A stretch of DNA of 64,000 nt, from assembly GCA_024180945.1 (NCBI GenBank), contig JAKSGN010000036.1, forward strand, positions 868,001-932,000, written 5' to 3'. The position numbers and the translations under genes are program-made. Under the pieces are notes generated by a model. That model made no database searches. It had not been told where the DNA came from and saw only the letters and a program-made list of their open reading frames with translations. Shown here piece after piece: positions 34,288-45,131 of the stretch. The stretch is from Macrophomina tecta. Its lineage: Eukaryota > Ascomycota > Dothideomycetes > Botryosphaeriales > Botryosphaeriaceae. Each line of letters opens with the position of its first letter. The first letter of the stretch is position 1.

Positions 34288-37216
34288 ATGAACTTGCGGA
34301 AGAGCCAAGAGCGTCGTACACCTCGCCGCTTTAAGGATGAGCTGGATCAGATCTACGCGCCGGATACCTCAGTGCCATCAACTATCAGGCCTGCGGACAG
34401 GTTGAAGCCCCCGGCCTTCCCACCACCGACGAAGCCGTACAACCCAAATCTGCCGCCTGCGCCTTTTCCCAGTCTGCCCTTGGATAACTCGCAACCACGA
34501 CCTGGAAGCGCTCAGCGTCAGGAAGACGGGTTGGGAGGAAGTGCAAGGGATATTGTTGACTTGACGGGCGCAGATCTTCCGGTATCGAATGATCAACAGA
34601 CCCAGCAGGATTCTATTGTAATTCCACAGCAAACCGCTGTATCCAGGTTGCGACAGCAGAACTCCCAGGAGTCGTTGATAGTCCGGCTCATGTTGAACAA
34701 TGGCACAAAAGGAAGGCCCGAGGTAATGCTGAGAGATCTGGTAAAACAAGAGGATGCTCGAGAAGCTGTTGTCTGGGCTGGTAAGCTAAAGTGTGTCAAG
34801 ATCCGTGGATTCAGCGACTATTGGACCCTTCAGCAGGCTGGTTCAACCCGTGGTGAAATACTTCAGAAGCAGTACAACGTTGATTCGACGCTATCGAGCA
34901 TGGAGAATGACGCGGATAATGGACATAGTCATGTATACGCGCAGCCAACAGGAGAGGAACAGGTTTGACAATGCCCTCCAAAAGTCGCCAAAGTTCACCC
35001 TTGCACTGACTAACGTTATGAAACAGATCACGTTCGGCTCCATCTTCCATATCATGCGGCTCACTATAATTGGAAATATTTACATTGACGCCATTCTTGA
35101 GGGTTTCCAGGATCCGCTATTCCCCGTTCATAGCCTTCTCAAGCTTGAACCAGATACCCCCGCACGGGCGCTGGGAGTAATAGAGGAGGCAACCACCGCC
35201 GGGCTCTATCCAGAATGTCTTTCCGCGCGGAGGAACACAAGCCATTTCATCAGGGCACGCCGCTTCCTCCTGCAAAAGGGCTGGCCGCGGCGCTTCTTGA
35301 AGCCCGTAAACGTGCAAAACTTGCCGAACATCTCGCAAATCCACCAACTTCGTCCACACGCACCTGACGGAGTACACGGCCTCTCTCGAGCGGACCTGGT
35401 CTTCTTTGGCAAATCTAAGGAAGCGAACAACAAGAAATCGATCGACATATCCCTCGACACGCAGGAAGGAAGTTCAAGGCAAGGCAGGAACGATGTCTCG
35501 AGGGACGTCTTCACCCCATCCACCAGAAAGCCAAGGAGGACCCTTTCAATCGACGTCTCAACCGAATCGCCTCCCCGCCAACGCATGCGGATAGAGCAAG
35601 CCTACCGCGCCGGTGCAGCACAGGCAGCGCTCCACTGCCTGCGCTTCGGCAGCAGCAGCAGACGGCAAGAGCACTCCCCCGCTCAGGCTGCTCTTGCTCC
35701 TGCTCCCGCTCCCGCTCTTCCTCCGTCTGCCTCGTCCTCGCCCTCTCCTACACCCGCTCGCCGCCGTTCACTCCTTCTCGTACGTGACTCCCCTCCACCC
35801 CCTCATACCGCCATGCTCTCTGCCCGCGGTATGGCCCTCATAAATGGACCCCCACAACCGCCGCCGCCGCCACCATCCACGGCAATGCCGGCAGCAACAG
35901 CATCGCCGCCTCGTCATCATCCTCATCCGCTCAGCCGAACCATCACGACGCAAACCAGCACAATGCCGCGCCCAACACCCACCTCCTCTGCCTCAACCTC
36001 CCAGCCCCCCTCCCTGCCTTCCCCCTTCCGGTACACCACCAACACTCAACCATCCCCTCCGCCCTCTGCCCTCAATGCATCAGAGTCCGACCTCCTCGCC
36101 ACTATGGGCGTGGCGCAGCATCCGCTGCACACTGGCAGCGACGCCAGCAACACGAACGCGAGCACGGAAAACAAGCACCCAACGGCCAATGTCCCCGCGC
36201 AGGCACCGGCGCGCACGCAATACCCTCGACCGGGCCTGTCTTCGCGCGCGCGCGGGCCGTCTGGGGCGCCGCCGAGGGGCGCGCGGATAATTGGACGTGT
36301 ACGTGCAGGCAGCGTCTCGAGTGGCAAGGGAAGCGCGAGCGGAAGCCGGGGTCGAGGCGGGCGTGGAGGTGGTGTTGTCAAACCATCGAGGCGCCGCGCC
36401 GCGCCACCGCTCACACACACCCCGAGCAGCAGCAGCAGCAGCGGAAGCAGTGGCCGGGGTGGCGGCGCAATGACGAAGACGCCGTCCGAGGTGGAATATC
36501 ACCGCAGCTTGGCGGCGAGGCAGAAGCGCATGCTTGAGATGAGTGCGGTCATGTCCTCGCAGCAGCGGCGGCAGGCTGCGGACAACTTTGCTCGATGGGC
36601 AGCAGCGCAGCGGCGGCAGGCTGCGGACACCTTTGCTCAATGGGCAGCACCGCAGCAACAGCGGCAAACGCCGCTGCCGTTGCCGCCGTCACTCGTGCGG
36701 AACGGGCAACAGCAACAGCAGCAGGGAGGTGTGGGCGCGCTGCCAGTGCTATCGTCGTCGTTGATGGAGCAGAGACCGGAACGGGGACAGATGCAAGTGC
36801 CGAGGACTACGCAGCATGCCTATGCTCCTCCTTTGATGGCGCCGGGGAGGGAGGCGACAGATACGCGGGCTTCGTCTGGTACGACGGGTGGTGGTATGCC
36901 TGGTATGCCTAGGACGATGGGCCCGCCGCGTATGATGGGTCCTTCTGGTAACATGGGTTCATCCGGGAATATGGGTTCATCCGGGAACGTGGGTACGCGG
37001 GGTATGATGGGCTCGCCCGGTATGATGGATTCGCCGGGAATGGGAGGAAGTGTGCCTGGTACGATGGGCGGCGGCGGCGGTGGTGGTGATGGTGGTGGCC
37101 TGGGTGGCCATGACAGAGGAGATATTGCTGCTGCTGTGGGAGAGGAGGGGAGAGGTCCGTTTGAAGGTGTTAGTTGGAATGGAGGTGGAGGTGTGGAGCG
37201 GGGAGGAGTGCAATGA
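34288..37216 (+). CDS. Large low-complexity protein with SUMO-interaction-like motif, 954 aa
   Basis: Model: join(34288..34962,35027..37216), 2865 nt, with a 64-nt intron (GTTTGA donor, ACAG acceptor) joining GEEQ to ITFGSIFHIM. Residues 88-94 read DIVDLTG, a canonical hydrophobic-acidic SUMO-interaction motif. Residues about 130-330 look folded (VRLMLNNGTKGRPEVMLRDL, WAGKLKCVKIRGFSDYW). From about 410 to the end the protein is disordered: Pro/Ala/Ser-rich, then Arg/Gly-rich (RGGRGGG), then a two-unit 15-residue repeat (QRRQAADNFARWAAA and QRRQAADTFAQWAAP), then a Met/Gly repeat region and a Gly-rich tail. No catalytic domain is recognised. A nuclear scaffold role is a guess from the SIM-like and RG-rich parts. 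Additional introns in the low-complexity half are possible, although the frame is open throughout. Confidence 0.68.
36562..36651 (+). repeat. 45-bp tandem duplication in coding sequence
   Basis: Two adjacent 45-bp units encode QRRQAADNFARWAAA and QRRQAADTFAQWAAP within the 954-aa low-complexity protein. The units differ at only a few positions. Confidence 0.85.
36948..36992 (+). repeat. 18-bp Gly/Met tandem repeat in coding sequence
   Basis: About two and a half copies of AAYATGGGTTCATCCGGG encode the SGNMGS repeat near the C-terminus of the 954-aa protein. Confidence 0.8.
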
Positions 37217-38993
37217 GTGAGTGATATCTTGGCACTCGCTCATATGAGGAGAGGACGCGGTGGGAGAGAGATTGGTGCATATGCCCTTTTCGACTACAAA
37301 ACTATCGGGTGCATGCGAACTATGGAGGGTCTCTGGTATTGCATAGGTTAAAACGGGTAGAAAGTAAATATTTCTACCTCCCAGAACAAGGCCAGGACGA
37401 TGATGGAGTAAAAGGCATCAGGCAATCATATCACGCGTGCGAGTAACTCCGCGAGGCATACCACAATAGAAGATGTCTTTCGAGAAACTGGAGAGTATGC
37501 TTCAATTTCTCGACCATATCAGACGAAGCTGACCGGGGAGAAAGACGCTGCGCTCACGACGAGCAGCGCACAAATCAGCAGGAGATTTCCACATCACCGC
37601 CCGGACTCCTTTACCGCCCTTGGCGCGACGCCTACTAAAGCTTATAGAGCTTGGTACATACATAGGCACACCTCCTCATCCCCCTATGGCCTAGCCCACG
37701 CCTGAAATCACCAGCCTTTCACACTCCTCACCACCCCACCCAATCAAAAGATAGAAAAAGGCCACACCAACCGACCCGGAAAAGAATGGCACTACATATA
37801 CGAATACGCAAAGACCCCATCTAGCCACACGGCTTCGCAGCCGCCCATCCCGCGTCGACCGGCCAATAGACCAGCCGGGCAAACAACGGGAGAAGGCAAA
37901 GACACGAAAAAGAAAAACGATGAACAGGGTCCACGATCCCGCATGGGCACTGTGCATAAAAAGGAGCTCAGGGCGCTCGGGGAGCTGAGAGTGCATTTTG
38001 CGCTCCACTCCACTCCGGTCGGAAGTGCACGGTGCCACGGGCTGTGGTGTGAGAGCGAGCTGAGGCCCAAGCGTGCGCAGAGAGAGCACCGACGCGAGAA
38101 TACGCACGCGCGAAACAGAGTCAGTGGCAGAGAGGGTCAGTGAACTGGAGCTGCAGCCAGGGCGCTCGGTCGGTTGATGTCATAGGCAGGTCTCGCGAGG
38201 AAGCGCGAGTGCAGCGATGGCGAGAACGCGAGAGCTGCCACCATCTTCAGGATAGGAGAACGAACACGAAAGCTGAGATTAGGTAAGCATGGCGAGAGAT
38301 TGAGCGAGAGAAAGCGCGAATGGTAAATTAATGGCGGGTTCCTTCGGCCGAGCTATCAAGTGCGCGGACAGAAAAGAGCGCGCCCGCGTATTCTTTGGTC
38401 CGGACGCGGAGGCGGTTTCTGGAATACGCGCAAGCAATGCCGCGGAGGCGCTACAGTTTCGCTTCCATCCACAGCCTGAAGCTTTCCGTCGGTGGATTGA
38501 AGTTGCAATGGAATTGTAGCTGCAGAGGAGGCAAAATATCGCGATGGACCAAGGTTCAACACCAGCGGTCACAGCTGGAAAATTCCACTCTCGATTATGC
38601 AGGCTTGATGCGTCAAGGAAACAAGGTCGCCCAGCAAAAAGCACAACTTTTACTCTAAATTGCGCTTCGTGCATCACTTGTCGCACATGACCCGCTGAAC
38701 CAGTCGTAATAAAACCGATCTCATGGCCCAAGCTTCCACTACTGGGGCATATCATCTTCCCAACCATATGAGATATCAACCAAGAGCTCTAATGCCAAGA
38801 TAGCCTTTTTTTTCGAGATGATGCTCGGTAACTGCGAATATGAAGAGGATGACGGGGGTAAGATATTAGTGAGTTTGGCTCTGGGTTGGTGATATAATGG
38901 AAAAAGGATGCCGGCCGGTCAGTCGGATGTCTCCCGAGACCCAGATCAGCACCGGCCCGCCTATGAAGATGATCATCATCATGCGTCGCCCAA
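37217..38993. other. Convergent intergenic region
   Basis: The 3' flanks of the 954-aa protein gene and ERG5 meet here. The longest frame is 138 codons on the minus strand (37691-38107), with two hydrophobic segments but no recognised family. I do not call it. Confidence 0.5.
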
Positions 38994-40804
38994 TCAAGCG
39001 CGCTTCGTGAAGGCCAGACGGCAGTCATCCTGCAATCAAAGTTAGCCAGAGTTTGTGGCGGTGTGCCTATTGCGGAAAACGCACCTTGGGGAAAATGGTC
39101 GCGAAGACCTTGATCTCCTCACTGAGCGGCGTCACCTCGTGCTTCCAGTCCAGATCCATGGCAGCCCTGCCAATCATACCAATGAGGTTGTTGATGGCAT
39201 ACACTTGGCCGAGGCAGTAGTGGGGACCAGTGCCAAAGACAAGCCAGTTCTTAGTCTGTTTCTCAGCGTCGCCGGTGATCCACCGCTCAGGCTCAAACGA
39301 GTCAGGGTTGGGGTACGCTTCGGGGTCGTGCAGCGCCAAGTACGTGGTCGGGACAACCATGGAGCCTGGTCTGCGTTAGGTGTCTGATGAGGTCATGCTT
39401 TATGAAGATTGACTTACCCTTGGGGATGGTGTAGTTCTCGGTAATTTTGAACGCCTTCTTTGCCAGGTAGGGAACCATGATGACGGGAGGCCTGTAACGC
39501 AGGGTCTCCTTGACTATAGCGCGAGTGTAGGTCATCTGATCCATCAGGTCCATGGTGAAAGGCTTGGACCTGTCGCCATCGCGGAGACGGAGCTGCTCCT
39601 CGCGAACCTTGTCCAAGAGGTCGGGACGGTCAGCCATGATCTGGAAGAGCCAGGTGGCGGCGCTGCTAGTGGCGTCCTGGGAGGCGAAGAGGAAGGTGAA
39701 AATCGTCATGGAAATCTCGAGGTCAGTGAACATGCGAATGACCTGGGCGGGCTTCTCGGCCTCAATGCCCTTCTCCTTCTTCTTGGTGTAGTCCTCCGAC
39801 TCGTACATGGCCTTCACCCAGCAGTCCAAGATGCAGTCCGGCTCACCGCCGGCAGCCATGCGGACCTTACTCTTGGCAGCAGCCTTGGCAAACTCATCGA
39901 GAACCATGTCGGCCGCCTTCTTGCCGCGCCAAGTGTTGGTGAAGGGGATGATGATGGGGAAGTTCACCAGCTCGAGAGCCTCGGTGATGTAGTAGTAGTC
40001 GTCGGCAATCTTCTTGACCGACTCGTCAGGGATGTAGTGGCCAACGAAGGTACGGAGCGAAACGGCAGTGATGAACTCGCGGAAGTAGTGCATAAAAGGC
40101 ACGGGCTTGCCCTCGTTCTCCGCGGTGATGTCCAGGGCCTTCTGGAAGTATTTCTCGTAAATCTCTTCCTGGCCGGGGAGGTAGATGGCCAGAGCCTGGC
40201 GGGTGAACAGGCCGTTCAAACCCTTGCGGTAGTCGACGTGAGCCTTGCCATCGAGAAAGACCCAGTTGTCGGGACGCAGCAGCTTGTGGGCGATATCGAC
40301 GACGCAGGGCTTGACAAAGGTGGGCGAATTGAACACCTTGCGCGCCATATCACGGGTGGACGCGATGACGACGAACCTGGAGTATGTTAATCAGAGGTGC
40401 GACAGTCTCGGCGCGGCGTGGGGCGCGTTACTTGTGGAACACCGAAACGCAGCTGAGGTCGCCGCTCTTCCATTTGGCGTAGTACTGCTCGAACTTGGGA
40501 TTGACGGATTCCAGGAAGGGACCGATAAAGGGGATCTTCCACGACGGGCCGGCGATGGAACCCTTGTTGGAAATGTACTTGACTGGGCGGGGGGGTCAGC
40601 GGGCGCGCAGAAAGATTGCTTGAGGCTTCACGCACTTTGATCGTAGACGACCAAGAGGGCAAACAGCGTGATAACAACAGACCACGCGTTCACGCCCGCA
40701 AGCAGACGGCCGGCGAGGCCGGCGACGCCCTGGGCGGCATTCAGCTCCGGGGAGAAGTGGGCGTCGGCGGAGGGCGAGGCGAAACTGCCATTGACAGCAG
40801 CCAT
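38994..40804 (-). CDS. ERG5: Sterol C-22 desaturase (cytochrome P450 family CYP61), 531 aa
   Basis: Model: complement(join(38994..39029,39085..39365,39418..40376,40432..40582,40636..40804)), 1596 nt. An N-terminal membrane anchor lies near residues 40-55 ([16 protein letters not shown]), followed by [19 protein letters not shown], the hallmark start of ERG5 proteins. The P450 core shows [15 protein letters not shown] (I helix), [10 protein letters not shown] (ExxR), [12 protein letters not shown] and the haem loop [10 protein letters not shown] with the ligand Cys near 477. The enzyme introduces the C-22 double bond of ergosterol in the endoplasmic reticulum, and length and ends match the family. 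Four introns of 52-55 nt all keep the frame, and the last exon encodes only [11 protein letters not shown]. It is divergently placed with the beta-lactamase-family gene across 1.27 kb. Confidence 0.96.
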
Positions 40805-42077
40805 GGTTGGCGGACGGCGCTGGCGGTGAAGAAGCGGCTTGTTGAGAGCAGGACAGCAGCGCAGGGCGAGGATCCGCTGCTGGCGCGACAGGCAGGGCGA
40901 GGGCTCGGTCAATGAGCGGCGGACGCAGTCGCGGGAACAAGCACGACAGGAAGCCGGGGCAGACAGAGCGCGGGCAGCGGAGGTCTGGGTGGTAATATGT
41001 GCTCGCAGGATTAATGAGCCGCCATGGATGCAGCGAGTGGAAATGGCGCCACGGCCGGCGCTCGGCTTATCGGACATCCGCGCGAAGAGGCCGCCTGCCC
41101 TATCACACGCCCGTGCCTGGAAAATTGAGATTAGCTCAGCGCGCCCAGCAGATCGCATCCAAGCGCCAATCCACCCTCGCCCCAGCATCACGAGAGCCCG
41201 CCCTAGGGTCGAGCCCTGCGGCTCTGCGCGGCCGCCTGGTGCTGTGCTGTGCTGTGCTGTGCTGTGCTGACCCTCCGGCCACTCTCCAGCTCACGTGCCG
41301 CGCCCAGCGAATACGGCTTCCCCGCAGCTTATCGCAGCCCGACTCCCCGGTGCTTTTTCCCTCCTCCGCAGCCAAGTCCGCCGTGGCGGCCGACATGTCG
41401 TCAAGAACGTCGCTCGCCTCGCCCGTCCCCCCCGGAGTTTGGCCTCTGCACGGCGTCTCTCTCGCCCTCCAGACATTCTGCTGCGACGACACCCGTCAGC
41501 CTGCATGGCCGTCCGCGTGGGCTCTGGCGACGCTGGGTAGCTGGACAATCCCGGTCCCGCTGCCGCCGTAACTTGCACTACTGCGGCCCGACCTAGCTAC
41601 GAGCCCGCGGCCCAGCCCCTGCCGACGATGCTGTTACTCGGATTAGCCTGATGCTATTTATTAGCTGCGATGCCGCATTCGCCTTCTCCTCGCCAACAGA
41701 CGCCCCGCCTTCTCCCTAAGACATGCCATGCAATCGACTACTCTTTGTGGCAGGAGCTGTACTACCATCCTAGACGCTGATCGAGATAAGGGCCCTATAA
41801 AGCTTTGGCGTGCATTCTCGCCGCGCTCGCCTGCTCGATGCTTTTACTTTCCCGCTCGCCTAGATGTCTCTGCACACTGCCCCGTGAACCCGCCTGCCGG
41901 TCACAAGTCATACAGGGAGCAGGCGCTGATCCCTGAACGGTAAGCAACCCTGGGTGCTGTTTTAGCCCAAGTAGGGTTGATCCGGGTACGTGACCTCCCA
42001 TACAACTCTATTACCTGCCCCTCGAACACTCTTCCCCTCTATTGTCGCTCGTCCTCTTGCGCCCACTCTGTTGCAAA
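40805..42077. promoter_or_regulatory. Divergent promoter region of ERG5 and the beta-lactamase-family gene
   Basis: GC-rich 1.27-kb gap with no supported gene. It contains a (GCTGT)n repeat. No certain sterol-response element was identified by eye. Confidence 0.5.
41241..41269. repeat. (GCTGT)n pentanucleotide repeat
   Basis: Five full GCTGT units plus GCTG in tandem, about 440 bp upstream of the ERG5 start codon. Confidence 0.95.
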
Positions 42078-44456
42078 ATGGGGGTTCTGCCTCGGGGCTT
42101 GCTCTCCGCAGCGTTCATTCTCGGTACCACGGCCCCCAGCGTACTATCCTCTTGCATTCCCGATCTTCCGACGGCCTTACTGTCTGATCCAGCTGTTTTG
42201 AAACATCCCTCTGTGACGGCTGCGTTCAGAGAAGTCGAACGCAACCTTTCAGCCCTCTTCACCGGCACCACCCGTGACGGTCTCAGTTTTGCCATCGTGA
42301 GTTTCCTCCTCTAACCCCCCTTGCCCAGTCAAGACCCAAACCTACATGGTTGGCATATGCACTTTGCGATCAAGCTCTGCAAAAGGACGGAAGGCAAGCC
42401 AAGCGAATCACGGACGGATGCACACGTACCTCCCTCCACATGCAGTGATATCCGAGAGACCATCTTGGCTCCCCGTTGTTTCGCTTGAAAGCTGCTCTTA
42501 CATCGCCAATTGACTTAACCCTGCTTCAAGATTACACCACTTCCGACGATATTAAACCTGACATGGGATGCCAGGTTCATGCTTCTAGCCCAGAAAAAGC
42601 TTATGTATTCAACCATGGATTGCTCAAATTCAACGAGACCTCCAGAAACGATACTACTGGCCAAAATTCAAACCAGGTCAACAGTGACTCGATCTTTCGC
42701 GTGCTCTCAATCTCAAAGAGCATCGCTACCCTCTCAGCCCTAATGGTAGAGAGCGAGAGCAGAGCTCAGGACACGCTGCCGGTGTTGAGCATAGACTCAC
42801 CCGTCAGACAAGCTCTCCCTCAATTTGGACTACCGGAAGTCGACTGGCAGAATGGCGGTAGTGAAATCACTTTGTCCATGCTCGCGAGTCATAGCTCCGG
42901 ACTACCGAGAGAAGGTTATTCTACAGACTTCAATATGGTGTCTGGGCTTGCCAGGGCAAATACAGTGACTATTGGCGCCAAGTGGGCTAGCACTACTCCT
43001 GAACAGATTATTGAGTATGTCAAGCAACGGAACCTTATGTTCGCTCCGGGGCAGCGGGCCGCATGTAAGCCACCGGTTTCACCAGCCAAGGCTTGTTCTG
43101 AATTATGCTTACATTTGCCCGAAGACTCGAATGCAGGCATCTCTATTCTCGCATGTGAGCATCGAATAGTGAAAGATCGGGTTTCCTCAACGCGCTGACG
43201 TGACCGCAGCTGCCGCAGTGAACTACCATAATCAACTGGCTAACACCAACCTGTCGTGGTCGGAATACGCCAACCAGGAGATCCTTGGACGCCTTAACAT
43301 GACACACTCCTTCTTTGGCACAATCCCGGATGACCTCACCAACAGTATAACGGTTCCTGGCGGCGAGAACTGGGCCGATCTTGTCCTCAGCCTCGGATAC
43401 GATCCAGCCGCGGGCATGTGGGTGAGTCTCGCTCTCTCCCCAAACCCCACTTTTCTACCATCCATCCCTAACTCCCTCCCACTAACCACACGCATCACCC
43501 CCACAGAGCTCCACCAACGACCTCACCAAGCTCCTCCATACCGTCTGGCTCGCCCGCTCCCCGCAGCTTATTACTCCCACCCAACGCCGCACCTCGCTGC
43601 AGCCGCGCCTGGCCCTCCCCGACGGCAAGCAGCAATCGGGCGTCGGGTGGGAAATCGCCGTCATCGACACGACAACTCTGCCAACGAACTCCTCCCCCTC
43701 CGCTCTTCCGCCCCGCGTCAGCCTCTATGGCAAATCCGGCGACGGCGGCGGCTACCACAGCTGGCTCGACGTCGTCCCCACCCACGGCTACGGCACCGTC
43801 ATCCTCGCCCAGGAAAGCGCGCCCGCCGGCCCTAACTACACGCGCATCACGCCCACCGTCGTACGTGACAGCGTGCACGCGTTGGTCCTGCCGGCGCTCG
43901 CACGCGCGTACGCAGAGCGCCTACGTGAGCGCTATGCGGGGATGTACGGGGTACCACGGGATGACGGAGTGATTGGTGAGGACGTCGCGACGAAGGCTGC
44001 GAGCAATGGCAATGAATCGTTCGCGCGGCTGGAGGTCCAGGGGGGTGTGTTGTTTTTGAGGGAATTGGTTGTGAATGGCACGAGCGCATTAGAGGGGCTG
44101 GATCGGCTGGGGTGGACGGCAGAGAGTCAGAGTCGCTTTTTTTCGGCGAAGGCGGGCGTCAGTTTGAATCCCGCGGAGGGGGCCGGCGAGAACGAGGCGT
44201 TTGGGCCGGGCGCGCAGGTGTGGAGGGCGATTCCGGAGTTAGAGACGTGTGATTGGTACGATTTTGATGGGTGAGTCTGGCTTCCGCTTCTCCCGCGCCT
44301 TATTCCTGGCTCGGAGCGGGACGATGAGTGCTGATGCTTTGTGATAGGTATACTGATCAGAATGGGTGGCCTTTGAGCAAGCTCGTGCTTGTGGAGACAG
44401 ATGGTGGCGTGGAGCTTCACTATCCGCCGTACGATACTGTACTGACGAGACAGTGA
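42078..44456 (+). CDS. Secreted serine beta-lactamase-family (class C-like) hydrolase, 607 aa, six exons
   Basis: Model: join(42078..42296,42575..43064,43125..43154,43210..43421,43507..44270,44348..44456), 1824 nt. A signal peptide begins MGVLPRGLLSAAFILGTTA, with cleavage near residue 24. The three catalytic signatures are present: SISK (Ser118, Lys121), YSN (Tyr237, rebuilt across an intron) and KSG (near 393). A C-terminal domain of about 150 residues follows. This family includes fungal penicillin-binding-protein-like esterases and transesterases such as LovD; true beta-lactam hydrolysis is not implied. Three introns are 55-85 nt, one is 60 nt, and the first is unusually long (278 nt). 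Exon 3 is only 30 nt and supplies the SN of the YSN motif, which supports its reality. Extracellular or vacuolar action is inferred. Confidence 0.88.
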
Positions 44457-45131
44457 GAGGGGTTTCCAGTGATGCGGCTTTATGTCGACGTTCACGTGGC
44501 TAAGAAGTAGTGCAAGGCTGGCAAGCACGGGATTACTGTTGTCGTCGGAGCAGTATGGAGACGGTTTCACGAGTGAGCACGACAAAGACAACCTCGTGCT
44601 TTTCATGAAACAACTCACGAGCCTTACAATTGCCTGATATGAGGACGAATTGGAATATGGTCAGATTCGACTTCGTCCCAACACCCAGCTGGTCAAATCA
44701 GTTTTTGCCAGGAGTGATTAGATGAGCGCTAACAAGTAGAACAGTTGGCTGGTCAGGGCGCTCTGAACTGGGTCTTACGGGATAAATCAATTGTATCGTC
44801 CGTCCCTGTCGGAATTTATGTCAAAAAAAAAAAAAAAAAAAAAAGTGATAGATGTCCACAGAACAGGTCAATAATCACGTGTCGGTGACGTCGGGCACGC
44901 TCGGCCAGCACAGCCTCACGCGCGCATGGGTAGCTTCTGCTCAACACCACCAATCATAGTCCGCACCAACACTTGGCGCATCCTTCAGCCTGACCTCGCG
45001 ACCACGATGTAAACCCGCTGGTGTCCTAAGCCTCGTTCTCAGGCTCCTTGTTCCTCTCTAGCTCAGCTTACTCACGCGCTGTGCGTGTTCGTCCGTGCAA
45101 CAGCTTCAGCGTTACGGCACGCAGCCCGATC
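44457..45131 (+). other. Intergenic region with poly-A tract
   Basis: No gene is supported. A 22-base poly-A lies at 44823-44844, in the promoter region of the following F-box gene. Confidence 0.6.
44823..44844. repeat. Poly-A tract (22 A)
   Basis: Twenty-two uninterrupted A in the gap between the beta-lactamase-family gene and the F-box gene; the longest homopolymer seen in the window. Confidence 0.95.

Noticed and set aside
37691..38107. Minus-strand frame of 138 codons with two hydrophobic stretches
   Set aside because: No recognised family and no supporting splice or promoter features; lies in a 3'-3' gap.
40839..41596. GC-rich overlapping frames in the ERG5 upstream region
   Set aside because: Arg/Ala/Pro-rich frames on both strands with no domain, overlapping the (GCTGT)n repeat; promoter DNA.
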